A DNA stretch of 64,000 nucleotides from Glandiceps talaboti (lineage: Eukaryota > Hemichordata > Enteropneusta > Spengelidae): contig NC_135553.1 in assembly GCF_964340395.1 (NCBI RefSeq), positions 15,167,001 to 15,231,000 of the forward strand. The letters are read 5' to 3'. A program made the position numbers and the translations under genes. Positions 54,701-63,955 of this stretch are shown in pieces. Below the pieces are notes generated by a model. It made no database searches, had not been told where the DNA came from, and was given only the letters and a program-made list of their open reading frames with translations. Numbering within the stretch: the stretch's first letter is position 1; each line of letters opens with the position of its first letter.

Positions 54701-57700
54701 ATGAGGTGCATTGTCATTGTGAGTCAAAGGTTTATCATTTGATAACCAGTGTGTTACTCCCCCTCTCCCTCCCTAATAGTTACAATTTGATAACCAGTAT
54801 ATTATTTCCCCTCCCCCTCTTAATGGTTGAATATGTGATAACCAATATGTTACTTTCCCTCTCTCTCCTCCCCACCCAAAGGGTTAATAATGTGTGATAA
54901 TCGGTGCATTATTTCCCCATTCCTAAAGGTTTAAAATGTGATAACAAGTACATTACTTCCTGTCTCTCTCCTTCAAGGTCTGTTCCATTCTGGGGACTGC
55001 TATGTCTTCTTATGTCGTTACTGGGTCCCCAAGGATCTTAATGATGATAGCAAAGATGATGCAGAGGGTGGAGGTGATGAGGATGAAGAGGAGGGAAGCG
55101 ATGAGGTCGATGAGTTCCAGTATGTAGTGTATTTCTGGCAAGGTAGAGATGCCAGTAACATGGGATGGCTTACGTTTACCTTCAGTCTACAGAAGAAATT
55201 TGAAAGTCTGTTTGGTGACAAGTTGGAAGTTGTACGGTTATGTCAGGTAGGGTCATCGCATTATTTAGCGTTATGTAATCAAACAGAGAAGAGGTAGAAA
55301 GTGTATATACAGAGGACTATTCTGGAGATTAATGATCACAACAGATGGAAAATAACTTCCAGGTTTAACAACGAGATTACTGATAGAAGATCCTTATAGA
55401 GTGGAATTTCATCACTCTAGTATATTTGTATCTTAGTAAAAGTCAGGACTCTAAATTTCATCATACTTGGACATGTTAGATAGTAGAGTTAGTTGTATTA
55501 CTTTGTGTATTGTTGACTTACAGCAACAAGAAAACTTGAAATTCATGTCACATTTCAAGAGGAAGTTTATCATCAAACGGGGGAAACGAAAAGCTCCTAA
55601 GCAACCAGGTAGCGAATTGATGGCTGAATTATACCATGTGAGATCTAATGGTGGACCACTGTGTACTAGATGTGTACAAATTAATCCATCAGCCAAATTA
55701 CTCAACTCAGAATTCTGGTAAGTCGGTTCTTTTACTGTAGTTGTGAGGTTGGGTGTGGGGGTGGGGGTGGGGTGGGGGTGTTTGTGGGGGTTGTAAAATA
55801 AAATGGAGCATTGTGTACTAGATGTGTACAAATTAATCCATCAGCCAAATTACTCAACTTAGAATTCTGGTAAGTTGGTAACTTGATTGTAGTTTGAGTT
55901 AGGAGGAGGGAGGGGGAGATAAAATGGAGTATTATGTCATGAATGTGTACAAATTAACCCTTCAGCCAAATTACTCAACTTGGAAGTGGCCACATGGACG
56001 ACAAATGGGGTATTAATTTTGGATTTTGATTAAGCAATGTACCGGGTTTTCTTACTTGAAAAAAAAAGTGAAACAGCATAAACAAAGTCTGTGTTTGTAA
56101 CTCAATGAATTGCGAGAATCTAAAAAAATGAGTGAAGGCTTGTTATTATACACAAATGTACTTTACTATATTATTATTATTGCAGTTATATTCTGAAAGT
56201 TCCATTTGATAATCAAGAAAATGGTATTATCTACATATGGATTGGTAGCAAGGCTGATGAAGAAGAAGCCAAGCTGACTGAAGAAATTGCTAGGGATCTG
56301 TTTGAAGTAAGCTTACTCTTTCCAGTTATCAAATATTTTCAAATACAGACTCAGCATTGGGGGAGAGAGAAACCATTTTGAGACCAAATGGTAAATTTAG
56401 AATTACGATAGCCAATTTTTGTGGTATCTAACTCAAAGTGGTGGCCATCTTGAAAAGTGGCAGCCATCTTGTAAAGTGGCAGCCGTCTTGAAAAGTGGTG
56501 GCCATCTTGAAAAGTAGTGGCCATCTTGAAAAGTGGCAGACAATTTTTGACTTTCAAATTGTGAATGTTGTTTTTATTATTATGGTAAACAAATGATGAT
56601 TACTTGTTTATTTGAACTGTGGGTCACTGACCCTATTGTGCTTGGTCTGATGAACAAAAAATGTATATTTTGGTCAAAGGATCAGATGATCAAAATAAAA
56701 ACAGCAGAAAATGTGCAAAACTTACAATAGTAATAATAAAGTTTTGATCTTGCTACACAATCTGAAAGCATAGCATAAAAAGTCAACTATCAGTACACTA
56801 GATAAAATTCTGTTACCAACTTCAGTGCTTTGTTGTACCACAAAGTGACTAGTTATTTCAGTTATCATCTCCAGTATTGTGATTTATTTTGTGTTATACC
56901 TTTTCAATCAATGTCATTGTATTCCCATACAGACTTACAGTATGCAACTCATATTGGAAAGTGAAGAACCAGAGAATTTCTTCTGGGTTGGTATTGGTGG
57001 AAAGAAGTCATATGACACAGATGCTGATTACATGAGGAAGTCTAGACTCTTCAGGTGTTCCAATGAGAAAGGATTCTTTACTGTGTCTGAGAAGTGTTCA
57101 GACTTTTGTCAGGTGAGTTAGGTGTGCCAGTGAGAAAGGATTCTTTACTCTGTCTGAAAAGTGTTCAGACTTTTGTCAGGTGAGTTAGGTGTGCCAGTGA
57201 GAAAGGATTCTTTACTGTGTCTGAAAAGTGTTCAGACTTTTGTCAGGTGAGTTAGGTGTGCCAGTGAGAAAGGATTCTTTACTGTGTCTGAAAAGTGTTC
57301 AGACTTTTGTTAGGTGAGTTAGGTGTGCCAGTGAGAAATGATTCTTTTACAGTGTCTGAGAAGTGTTCAGACTTTTGTCAGGTGAGTGATAGAATCAGTA
57401 GGGAGACTGTTGAAGTTACTCTAATGTCACCATATGTGAAAAGATGCATACAATATTAATACATTGATAATGTAAAAGTAACCGTGCAGATACATTGTAA
57501 CAAATTGTGACAATTAACTTCCTGATTTGAATATTTCATTTTGAAGAATATGTAAGGCTAATAGCATAACCACTACATGTGATGGAATTTTCCATAATGT
57601 AAATGCAAGTGCATTGTACAACCACTCGGAAATACTTGCATAAAATTGAAATATTGGTAGTTACATCATAATTCCTAAAACATGAGTTACATCACTTGCA

Positions 57701-58227
57701 TGTAAAGGTGTGCTAGCCAAAATATACTAGAGATTTCTTCTCATTTATGCTACCATAAATACATTTGTTTCATACTCCTAAGATGTTGTTCCTGAAGTAG
57801 TGGTGAATGCTAGGGATGATGTGATTGATATTAGATTTGATTTGATTTTTAGGATGATCTTGCCGATGATGACATCATGATATTAGACACTGGCAGAGAA
57901 GTCTTCCTGTGGGTTGGATCAGCTGGAAGTGATATTGAAATCAAACTATCATTCAAGAGTGCTCAGGTATGTCATTCTGTGTACTTCCATCAAAACTACA
58001 AATAAACACACAGTGTGTTGACTTAAAGCTACCCGTGTACATCTGACTTCCTTCCTGTAAATCTTGACACAAATTTGATTTTGGTTTTGTAGGTTTACAT
58101 CCAACATTTGAAGAATAAAGATCCAGAAAATCCAAGGAAGTTATTAATGGTGAAGAAAAGTAAGGAACCCTGGAAATTTGTCAGATGTTTCCATGGATGG
58201 GGATTATTCCGTCAGGCACCGGAATAA
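36087..58227 (+). CDS. FLII: Flightless-1, LRR and gelsolin-repeat actin regulator
   Basis: A complete gelsolin-superfamily protein acting on actin filaments and, in the nucleus, as a coactivator partner. Predicted length is 1247 residues without exon 22a or 1284 with it (human 1269). Leucine-rich repeats fill about residues 1-375. Gelsolin-like repeats start near residue 485 ([12 protein letters not shown]). An acidic Asp/Glu-rich linker is at about 931-955. Exons: 36087-36149, 37582-37689, 37930-38082, 38579-38664, 39262-39338, 39754-39838, 40321-40541, 40909-41125, 41726-41807, 42225-42381, 42996-43090, 43380-43453, 44056-44189, 45873-45919, 46443-46508, 46813-47052, 47702-47817, 48276-48405, 49317-49398, 49936-50023, 51459-51572, [22a 51920-52030], 53343-53460, 53981-54061, 54538-54634, 54978-55246, 55524-55717, 56186-56306, 56933-57112, 57853-57966, 58093-58227. 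Numbering here runs 1-21, 22a, 22b (53343-53460), 23-30. All junctions are GT-AG with phases that agree. Several junctions carry tandem duplications, listed separately. Confidence 0.96.
39955..40190. repeat. Low-complexity ACAATGCAATATAAT tract in FLII intron 6
   Basis: Irregular repetition of 5-mers such as ACAAT, GCAAT and ATACA over about 230 bp, without a fixed period. Confidence 0.7.
42640..42790. repeat. About 70-bp duplication in FLII intron 10
   Basis: Two diverged copies containing TACAACCCATAACAC, AAGCATTTTCTGT and GTACCACAAT, each ending in TATAGCA(T)CCATATCA. The ends resemble the true acceptor of exon 11 (TATAG then CATCCA at 42991-43001), but the shared stretch is only about 11 nt. 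Confidence 0.6.
43590..43855. repeat. Degenerate pyrimidine-rich repeat in FLII intron 12
   Basis: About five copies of a 45-60 bp unit with ACTGGGTTCCCAAA and GTTGAACC, interrupted by two C runs of 16-22 nt. Not adjacent to a junction. Confidence 0.7.
44190..45872. other. FLII intron 13 with large microsatellites
   Basis: No exon seen. It contains (TG)n at 45063-45160 passing directly into (CTGT)n at 45161-45245, and (TTG)n at 45718-45771. Cys/Val and His/Thr open frames on both strands are artefacts of these tracts. Confidence 0.85.
46537..46812 (+). repeat. Degenerate copies of exon 16 acceptor in FLII intron 15
   Basis: Five diverged copies, 40-61 bp apart, of a unit combining a pyrimidine tract, an AG and the first 25-30 coding bases of exon 16 (CTTGACAAGAAGGCATGC). 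The copy at 46695-46730 is nearly perfect and keeps TTCACAG before CTTGACAAGAAGGCTTGC. The real exon follows at 46813. Decoy acceptors are therefore stacked upstream of the true one. Confidence 0.8.
50075..50176. mobile_element. Single-arm relative of the 6543-6741 fold-back
   Basis: Shares CATGGACTC, GTACTTAGTAA and TCAAAAAAATT followed by GGAAGTGAATTACAAATTTTC with the element at 6543-6741 and its left flank. It lies in FLII intron 20, starting 51 bp after the donor. Confidence 0.65.
50950..51285. mobile_element. Second copy of the 13320-13485 fold-back family
   Basis: The internal hairpin pairs 50972-51003 (TTTGCATGAGTGCTTGCAGT...) with 51036-51069. The right part, GCAAGTAATCTCTGGTACAT, matches the right part of the copy at 13320-13485. 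No open frame. Confidence 0.55.
51920..52030 (+). CDS. FLII: FLII duplicated cassette exon 22a
   Basis: A 111-nt exon-like unit that duplicates the following exon (53343-53460). Both encode FKSKF, two residues, WDDV, two residues, VDY, one residue and RTA. It has a pyrimidine-rich tract before the acceptor (AG 51918-51919) and a GTAAGA donor at 52031. Entry and exit phases are equal (two bases carried in and out), so it can be included or skipped without shifting the frame. The skipped form matches the normal FLII organisation (RNLEATETMVFK, compare human RSLEGTEAQVFK). Used alone it would shift into exon 23, unless a weak internal donor (GTATTA at 52014) is chosen, which restores frame. Synonymous differences between copies suggest an old, selected duplication. 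Confidence 0.75.
52377..52690. repeat. 55-bp minisatellite between FLII exons 22a and 22b
   Basis: About six copies of a unit with ACACAGACCAACAGTGATGT, CACAACTAAGCTGGTCTTGT and ATCTGTGCAAAGTGA. Internal copies are nearly identical. Confidence 0.92.
53463..53780 (+). repeat. 21-22 bp pyrimidine-rich minisatellite at FLII donor 22b
   Basis: About 14 copies of TTGTATTCCCTAATATCCCA plus G begin within 20 bp of the exon 22b donor. Each unit looks like a minimal acceptor: a branch-like CTAAT, pyrimidines, then CAG. A 130-codon frame runs through it because most units are 21 bp. Confidence 0.92.
54740..54977 (+). repeat. Five copies of the exon 25 acceptor tract
   Basis: Four diverged copies of a 45-60 bp unit (GATAACCAGTATATTA, a pyrimidine tract, then AAG or TAG/TGG) precede the fifth. 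The fifth ends in the functional acceptor CTCTCCTTCAAG at 54966-54977. The branch/pyrimidine region of this splice site is thus a repeat unit. Confidence 0.75.
55718..55985 (+). repeat. Two extra copies of the exon 26 end and donor
   Basis: 55804-55870 repeats the last about 65 coding bases of exon 26 (GTGTACTAGATGTGTACAAA through ACTCAACT) and keeps the donor TTCTG then GTAAGT. 55925-55983 is a more diverged third copy whose donor is destroyed. A G-rich spacer (GGGTGTGGGGGTGGGGGTGG) sits between copies one and two. Confidence 0.88.
56424..56535. repeat. 20-bp tandem repeat in FLII intron 27
   Basis: Five to six copies of AAAGTGGTGGCCATCTTGAA with GGCAGCC variants. Confidence 0.92.
57113..57381 (+). 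repeat. Four extra copies of the exon 28 end and donor
   Basis: A 67-bp unit made of the last 60 bases of exon 28 and the first seven intron bases (GTGAGTT) is repeated four times right after the true donor at 57113. Every copy ends CAG then GTGAG. Reading on past the first donor meets TAG after two codons (GTG AGT TAG), so use of a downstream donor would truncate the protein. Copies are more than 90 percent alike, indicating a recent event. Confidence 0.93.
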
Positions 58228-58228
58228 A

Positions 58229-58277
58229 GTCAGATGTTTCCATGGATGGGGACTATTACATCAGGCACCACAAACAG
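58229..58277 (+). repeat. Duplicate of the FLII C-terminal codons in the 3' UTR
   Basis: 49 bp directly after the stop repeat 58180-58228 (GTCAGATGTTTCCATGGATG...) with about five differences. The stop codon lies inside the first copy, so the second is untranslated. Confidence 0.88.
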
Positions 58278-61200
58278 GGACATCTCAACACATACATGTA
58301 TTAAGACTGTTTTTGTAGGTAGCAAACACTGTAGTGTAGTATATGTATTTAACTGTGTATCAGTACTATAGCAAAGACAGTGATTCACTATTGTTACAAC
58401 GTCACATGTTGTACTTAGTGCGATGTAGTTTGGATAGACAGATTGTGTTTGTTGAGATTTTGTGTCTGTTTTGCATAACAATAGATAACATTTCTTCAGT
58501 TTGTTGTATTTTACTGTATAATCATCCAACCATTAAGCCATTATTGCACTTGTATTTTGCTAAACTTTGTAATAATATTTAGTATTGTACACAATATAAC
58601 AATATATTAACGTTCAAAGTTAAGTCAAAGGCAGAGACTTATACAGCACTAGCACATTATTCATGTAGTTGTATAAGTTAACATCCAGAATGATTAAATC
58701 TACATACAGCTAACATGTTGTGAGTGACTCTGGTGCTATTAACCGTAGCTAAATGTTTAGAGAAATGGGGATCAAGTCTTTGTTGTATTTGCTTGTATCC
58801 TGTTTAATATTAACCTGTCTACAAGTAGTCTGTGAGGTATGCCATTACGGGGCGCCCTGACACAGGCCGGTGAGGGCGGAACAACACAACATGTCTTACA
58901 GTGTAGTCTACAATGGGTGTACCCTTAGTTTTAACTAGCCAAAACAGACAAACTAAAAAAGGTTACATAAAATGGGTGACATTGGTGCCTTGGTGATGTG
59001 CATATAACCACACTGTAATGAAGAGAGTGTAAATACTGAACGGCCCCAAAATGTACATTGGAAGTTGGCACAAGGGAAAAACTATATGTGTCTTCCTATA
59101 GACTTATCCATTGTACTGTGAGTGTAATCATATCAATGATTCTGTAAACCTAGATGTATTCACCACTAGAACATTTTTTGTAATTTTACAGTCTTCAACT
59201 AGTTCTCAAAAACTAAATTTTACTATAATTACGAGACTGGTACATTGTGTTAATGTACAAGAAGGCGTTGTAGTCACTACTTATTTTTGCGCTTTTGTTT
59301 TCCAGCGAAATGAGCAAAAATAAGTCTTTTGGCAAAAGAATTCCAGGTTTACAGATATCAATGTATCACAATGTTTATGTTGTAGTTTTGTCAAAAAAAT
59401 GATCTTGCCAGAGTAGTAGTATGTAGGCAAAGATTAGTATACACTATAGGCAGTGTTTTTCAAATCAGATATGCTCTTAAAAAATAATTACACTTGTGTC
59501 ACCTTTGACCTTTGACCTATAGTCCTGGCATAGTTCTTCAATACTGTGTATTGTATACCTTGCTAATTCTCTATTATGTGATTGCAATCTTATACGACAG
59601 AAATCAGCTATAGTAAGTTGTTTTACTTTGTTTAAATAATTGGTGCAATTTGATTTTTATTTATTTTATAATTAATATATAGCTTATATAATGTAACATG
59701 TTTTTTTAAAATTGTGATTAAGTGAACTAGAATAAGTATGTTATGTAGATGTTGAGATAGATTGTACTGCAGCCAATCATGTGTTTATTGATAATGATAG
59801 GTATTAGTATTTCTACTGACTGCCAAATCACCTTAAGAATGACATAAAGTTGTAGGAAGCACCATTAATCCAGGCCATAATTAATATTTTGCCAGATCAG
59901 TGTAAACCAAGTAGTATCAAACAATATGATGGGCTCTGAATTTGCCTTGTAACTTAAGTTGGGACATGAAAGAATAACTCACACCTACCTACCAACAGCG
60001 CCCTCTCTGGTACATAAAGGGTCATGCAAACATGCCAGTGGCCTGTTATGCTCTAATTTCCAATATAAATTTTATAGCCATGTGCTTCCATTTTGTGACT
60101 ATGGTGTGCATTTTTCGATTAGTAAAATGTAAGTGTTCTGAATTTTGTTTGGAAATCCAGTTTATTTTACTGTAAATTTGACTCGATTGTTTTTCTCAGT
60201 ATGTAATTTTCACATGTTCCACTAATTCATCTTTTACTGTTAGGTTTTTGTCATCTCTCTATTGTATTTATTATTTGTACGACTACTTCTTTCATATTCC
60301 AAGAATAAAGCTCAGAGTCAGAATATTTACATCTTTTTGTGCATTTGTCTTTCTTTATTTATTCTAAGAAAAACCCAAATATTTTTACATTTAATGGTAT
60401 CTCATGTTTTGCGAGAAATATATATCAAGTCACATCACAATGAAAGAGTTGCTCAGAGTCCAATCATGTTCAGTATTTGATAAAAAACTTTTTTTTACGG
60501 GATAATCAGTGAACAGAACATAAAAGTTCTGAAGTAGTTTTTACAAAATAAATGTTGTAAATGCTCAGATCATTGACAACTCATCCGTACAGTGTAACAG
60601 TATTATTGTGGATGATATCAAACAACTAATTTGGAATGTCTTGTTATAAATACTTTCCTTTGACATCACTTATATTGGCCAAAGTATCATTTGTTGATAT
60701 ACCACAGAGCCCTTCCTATATGTAATTTATTCATATTTAGTCAAACAAAACTGTATTCTTGACTCTACATGCATGATCATTTTGAAAGCAGTTCTCAATA
60801 ACTTGTAGGGTTACAAAGGTGTGGCTTTTTTGTCACGGCTACTTTAGTTGATGTCCCATTATAAAAAGTTGCTTTCACTACTCTATATTTGCAAGACTTC
60901 TCTAAAAATAGAATTATTCAAACTGAACCGTGAATTGACCTCTGACAGGGGTAGGGAGTTCTGGGTATGGTGCCCAATTACTTATGCTGATGTCACCAGT
61001 ACCCCTATCTATCAGTCTCTTCCTACCTAAGACCTGTAATGTGGAAACATTAGATACAGACTCTAATGCTCTTGGTGACTGGGATACTAATGATGACATT
61101 AATAGCATAAGTAATTGGGTATGGTACACAGACTTCCCTACCCAATGAAAGAGGTCAGTTTATAGCTAATTTTAATATATTTCTCCTATTTTTTAGAGAA

Positions 61201-61442
61201 GTTTTGTGGTGCAGAGGTGGTGGAAGTGACTTTTGGTGACTTGCTGTCATCAACTAAAGTAGGTCAAAATCAGCCACGTCTTTGTTCCCTTCTAAAATTA
61301 CAACAAATTAGCATATGTAAAACCTCAGTTTTTGAGTTAACATGCAGCCATATATCTACCCCATCCCAATCGTCTTTCTGAATACAATTGCCTACTACTT
61401 GTACCAGCATATATATATCATCAGTTCACCATGCAATATCTC
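58278..61442. other. FLII 3' UTR and spacer to DPH7
   Basis: No further gene recognised. Possible polyadenylation signals are AATAAA at 60304-60309 and near 60548. A MITE-like element lies at 60921-61161. A short GC-rich patch at 58850-58885 (GGGGCGCCCTGACACAGGCC) stands out from the AT-rich surroundings without explanation. Confidence 0.5.
60921..61161. mobile_element. MITE-like element with about 60-bp inverted ends
   Basis: The left arm (AACTGAACC...GACCTCTGACAGGGGTAGGG...CCCAATTACTTATGCT) is matched in inverse by 61104-61161, with several mismatches and small gaps. The 241-bp element has no open frame and no clear target duplication. Confidence 0.7.
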
Positions 61443-62976
61443 TTAACTCCAACCCCAAAGATGAAGAACATGATCATAAAAAGAACAAGAAGCTACAAGT
61501 TGTTGAAGTCTCTGTACTTCCATCTGACACCAGTCCACTCCGTAGGCTAAGGAATCATGGCCATGGTAAGATTTCAGGATTTCCACACTTCCTTCTGTAG
61601 AAAGGGAAAGGAGACAGTGGAAATTAAGCTGTGTTAAAAATATAGTGCTAATGGCACTGGTAGAAAAGTAGTGGTTGGGTAACAAATAAAATAATTTTTC
61701 AAAGTCGTTGATTGGGTGGGGGGGGGGGTGGAGGCATCTTTCAGTACCTATCACTTGTTATCTTGCCAGTTGTCTTTTATTTCTATGTATATTTGTTTTT
61801 GGGGTCCACGTTTATAGGTGTTCCTCACCTGTGTGGACTACCTGACTAATGTCAAAGTTAAATAAATAGATTTAAAAACATATACATATACATACTATTG
61901 ATTGGTTGTTGCTATGGTGCATGCCCATGGTTGCTGTACATCTCATATCACTGAATACATCTCCCTTCTTTGTTAATTGTTATATAAAAACATTTTATTT
62001 TAATGTAATGAAATAATCCAAGTATATATATAAATTTGAAGTATTTCCATATTTATACCTGTTATAGTTGTGCAGTCTAATATATGGAACCCATTATGCA
62101 TACAGGCAGTCAGTAACCAGTCTCCATGGAGTGGATGCCATTTCACTCTCCATACACCACCATCTACATCAGTTGTACACAACGGTTGTTTCATCTGCCT
62201 TGTATCCCATAGCAACACATTCTCATCATAGCTGAAACACAAATGATGTCATATTTTAATCTACTAAATTCACTCCTACAAGCTGGGTCCAGTAATTTGA
62301 TTTAACTATGCATTGACTAAATACAATAGGGTAGGTATTCATAGCTGTAGTGATAAAAGTCATTAGCCTAGGGAGTCTTTTGTATGAAAAGTCTACGGCA
62401 TCTCAGGGTTAAAAACTCTTAAAACTGAATATCTTTCAATTGTATTCATTATTTTGCAAGGTATCATGCTCACTTTCCAGTTGCTAGGTATATGTTATCC
62501 TTGCCAGGTATATTTTTGCTTAAGTTCCAGTTGCTAGGTATATTTATGCTTACCTTCCAGTTGCTAGGTATATTTATGCTTACCTTCCAGTTGCTAGGTG
62601 TATTTATGCTTACCTTTCAGTTGCTAGGTATATTTATGCTTACCTTCCTGTTGCTAGTATATTTTCTCTGCATCTATTGCTTTGAATGCTGCATACACCC
62701 ATATCATGCCTATAAACCAAGAGAGATAAAAAACAAATGCATGTCTTTTCCATATGACTCAAGGTCAAATGTCTTGGAATACAAATTGTGTGTGGATGTG
62801 TGTGTGTGTGGGTGGGAGGGGGGGCATGTGTGTGTGTGCATGTGTGTGTGTGTGTGTGTGTAGGTGTGCATGTGTATGTGTGTGTGCATGTGTGTGTAGG
62901 TGTGCATGTGTATGTGTGTGCATGTGTGTGTGTAGGTATGCATGTGTGTATTTGTGAGTATGTGTGTGTAGGTGTG

Positions 62977-63038
<62 letters not shown>

Positions 63039-63850
63039 AAACTTAAGGGGGATTAAATTGTGGCTGGAACATGAAATGAACTCTGGAAAATAGATAACTG
63101 GCTCCACAAGGTACAACTTTTTATGGTATATTGCCTTGGGTTAATTTAGGCTTCACCTAATTAAAAAGTATCTCAGATGTTCCCATAGCAATAGTTCCTA
63201 TAGCAATAAGATTGCTATAGGAACTATTGCTATGGGAATAGTTCCTATAGCAATAAGATTGCATTATTTATATATTGAGGTGTGTAAAGATGTCCCCTCT
63301 ATTTACCTTTTACTAACAATGACTGGGTGTGTACAATCTGTCCTTGTGTCCCAACATTTTAGTTTGCAGTCATCACCACCTATAATGTAACAAAACGCTG
63401 GCTTTTATTGTACATGTACTACCATCTTATCGGTTTTGGGAAAGGATCCGAAAAAAGTGTGATAAAAAATAACTGCTTACATCATACTATATTTTCTCTG
63501 ATACAAGAGAAAGCAGTCCTTCTGGGTGCAATGTGTTTGCATGACAAAATCACCAAATTATCCACAAAGATATCAACTTCATTGCTGATGTTAACACTTG
63601 GTACCCAGATACATACTATAGCTGAACATACCTGAATACACTATATCTGGCTAATGACACTTGATAGCTAGATACATACTAGCTAGACATACCTGAATAC
63701 ACTATATCTGGCTGCCAATAATTAAAAGCAGCAATCCATGCTTCAAAGTCATGTGCTGACCATTGCAGTGTCTTGACAATATTAGATTGTTGATATTGAC
63801 ATAGTGTTAATTCACCGGCTGAATCACTGACTATAATACTAGGAGTGGAA
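61443..63850 (-). CDS. DPH7: Diphthine methylesterase DPH7, 3' part
   Basis: The last five coding exons (about 206 residues) of the WD40 protein that demethylates diphthine before the final amidation step of diphthamide synthesis on elongation factor 2. Exons in transcript order: 63850-63693, 63379-63307, 62709-62644, 62231-62059 and 61594-61443. All junctions are GT-AG and phases agree. [56 protein letters not shown] and the terminal [14 protein letters not shown] closely match vertebrate DPH7. The long insert that human DPH7 has before the last WD segment is absent. The acceptor of the first exon here implies more exons beyond 64000. The gene converges on FLII. Two of its donors carry tandem duplications. 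Confidence 0.93.
62481..62643 (-). repeat. 30-bp repeats of a DPH7 exon end and donor
   Basis: On the minus strand the unit is CTAGCAACTGGAAG plus GTAAGCATAAATATAC, that is, the end of the exon 62709-62644 with its donor. Three extra intact GTAAGC donors lie at 62613-62608, 62583-62578 and 62553-62548. Further copies at 62531, 62501 and 62481 are decayed. Reading past the true donor meets TAA at once. Confidence 0.9.
62795..63040. repeat. (TG)n-rich region with GTAGGTGTGCATG units
   Basis: Imperfect TG repeats with embedded GCATG and GTAGG, ending in a pure (TG) run at 62981-63037. It lies in a DPH7 intron. His/Thr and Cys/Val frames are artefacts. Confidence 0.95.
63181..63262. repeat. Perfect 27-bp palindrome plus third partial copy
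   Basis: Arms 63181-63207 and 63211-63237 (TCCCATAGCAATAGTTCCTA...) are exact inverse copies with a 3-nt loop. 63238-63262 then repeats the loop-proximal part again in the left-arm orientation, so three alternating inverted segments lie in a row. Confidence 0.9.
63596..63717 (-). repeat. 61-bp duplication across a DPH7 donor
   Basis: The unit covers the last 24 or so coding bases of exon 63850-63693 (AGCCAGATATAGTGTATTCA) with its donor GTATGT and about 37 intron bases. The second copy's donor at 63631-63626 is intact. Confidence 0.85.
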
Positions 63851-63941
63851 CTGGTAAATGCAAACATATGACAAGCATTAGATTATATCTTTGTTGCACC
63901 TTTCTATGCTGGTACCAACAACTAGATTGGAGTGATAAACA

Positions 63942-63955
63942 CTGCCATCTAGTGG
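63942..63955 (-). promoter_or_regulatory. CTCF-like motif
   Basis: CCACTAGATGGCAG on the minus strand fits the core of the animal CTCF motif. Weaker relatives lie at 21010-21024, 28918-28933, 48187-48200 and 59996-60010. Motif evidence only. Confidence 0.4.

Noticed and set aside
55247-55297. FLII ending after exon 25 by read-through ([15 protein letters not shown])
   Set aside because: A clear donor at 55247 and conserved downstream exons show this is intron sequence; a retained-intron isoform cannot be excluded.
62640-63116. 158-codon minus-strand frame
   Set aside because: Mostly His/Thr from a TG microsatellite; only its last 21 codons are a real DPH7 exon.
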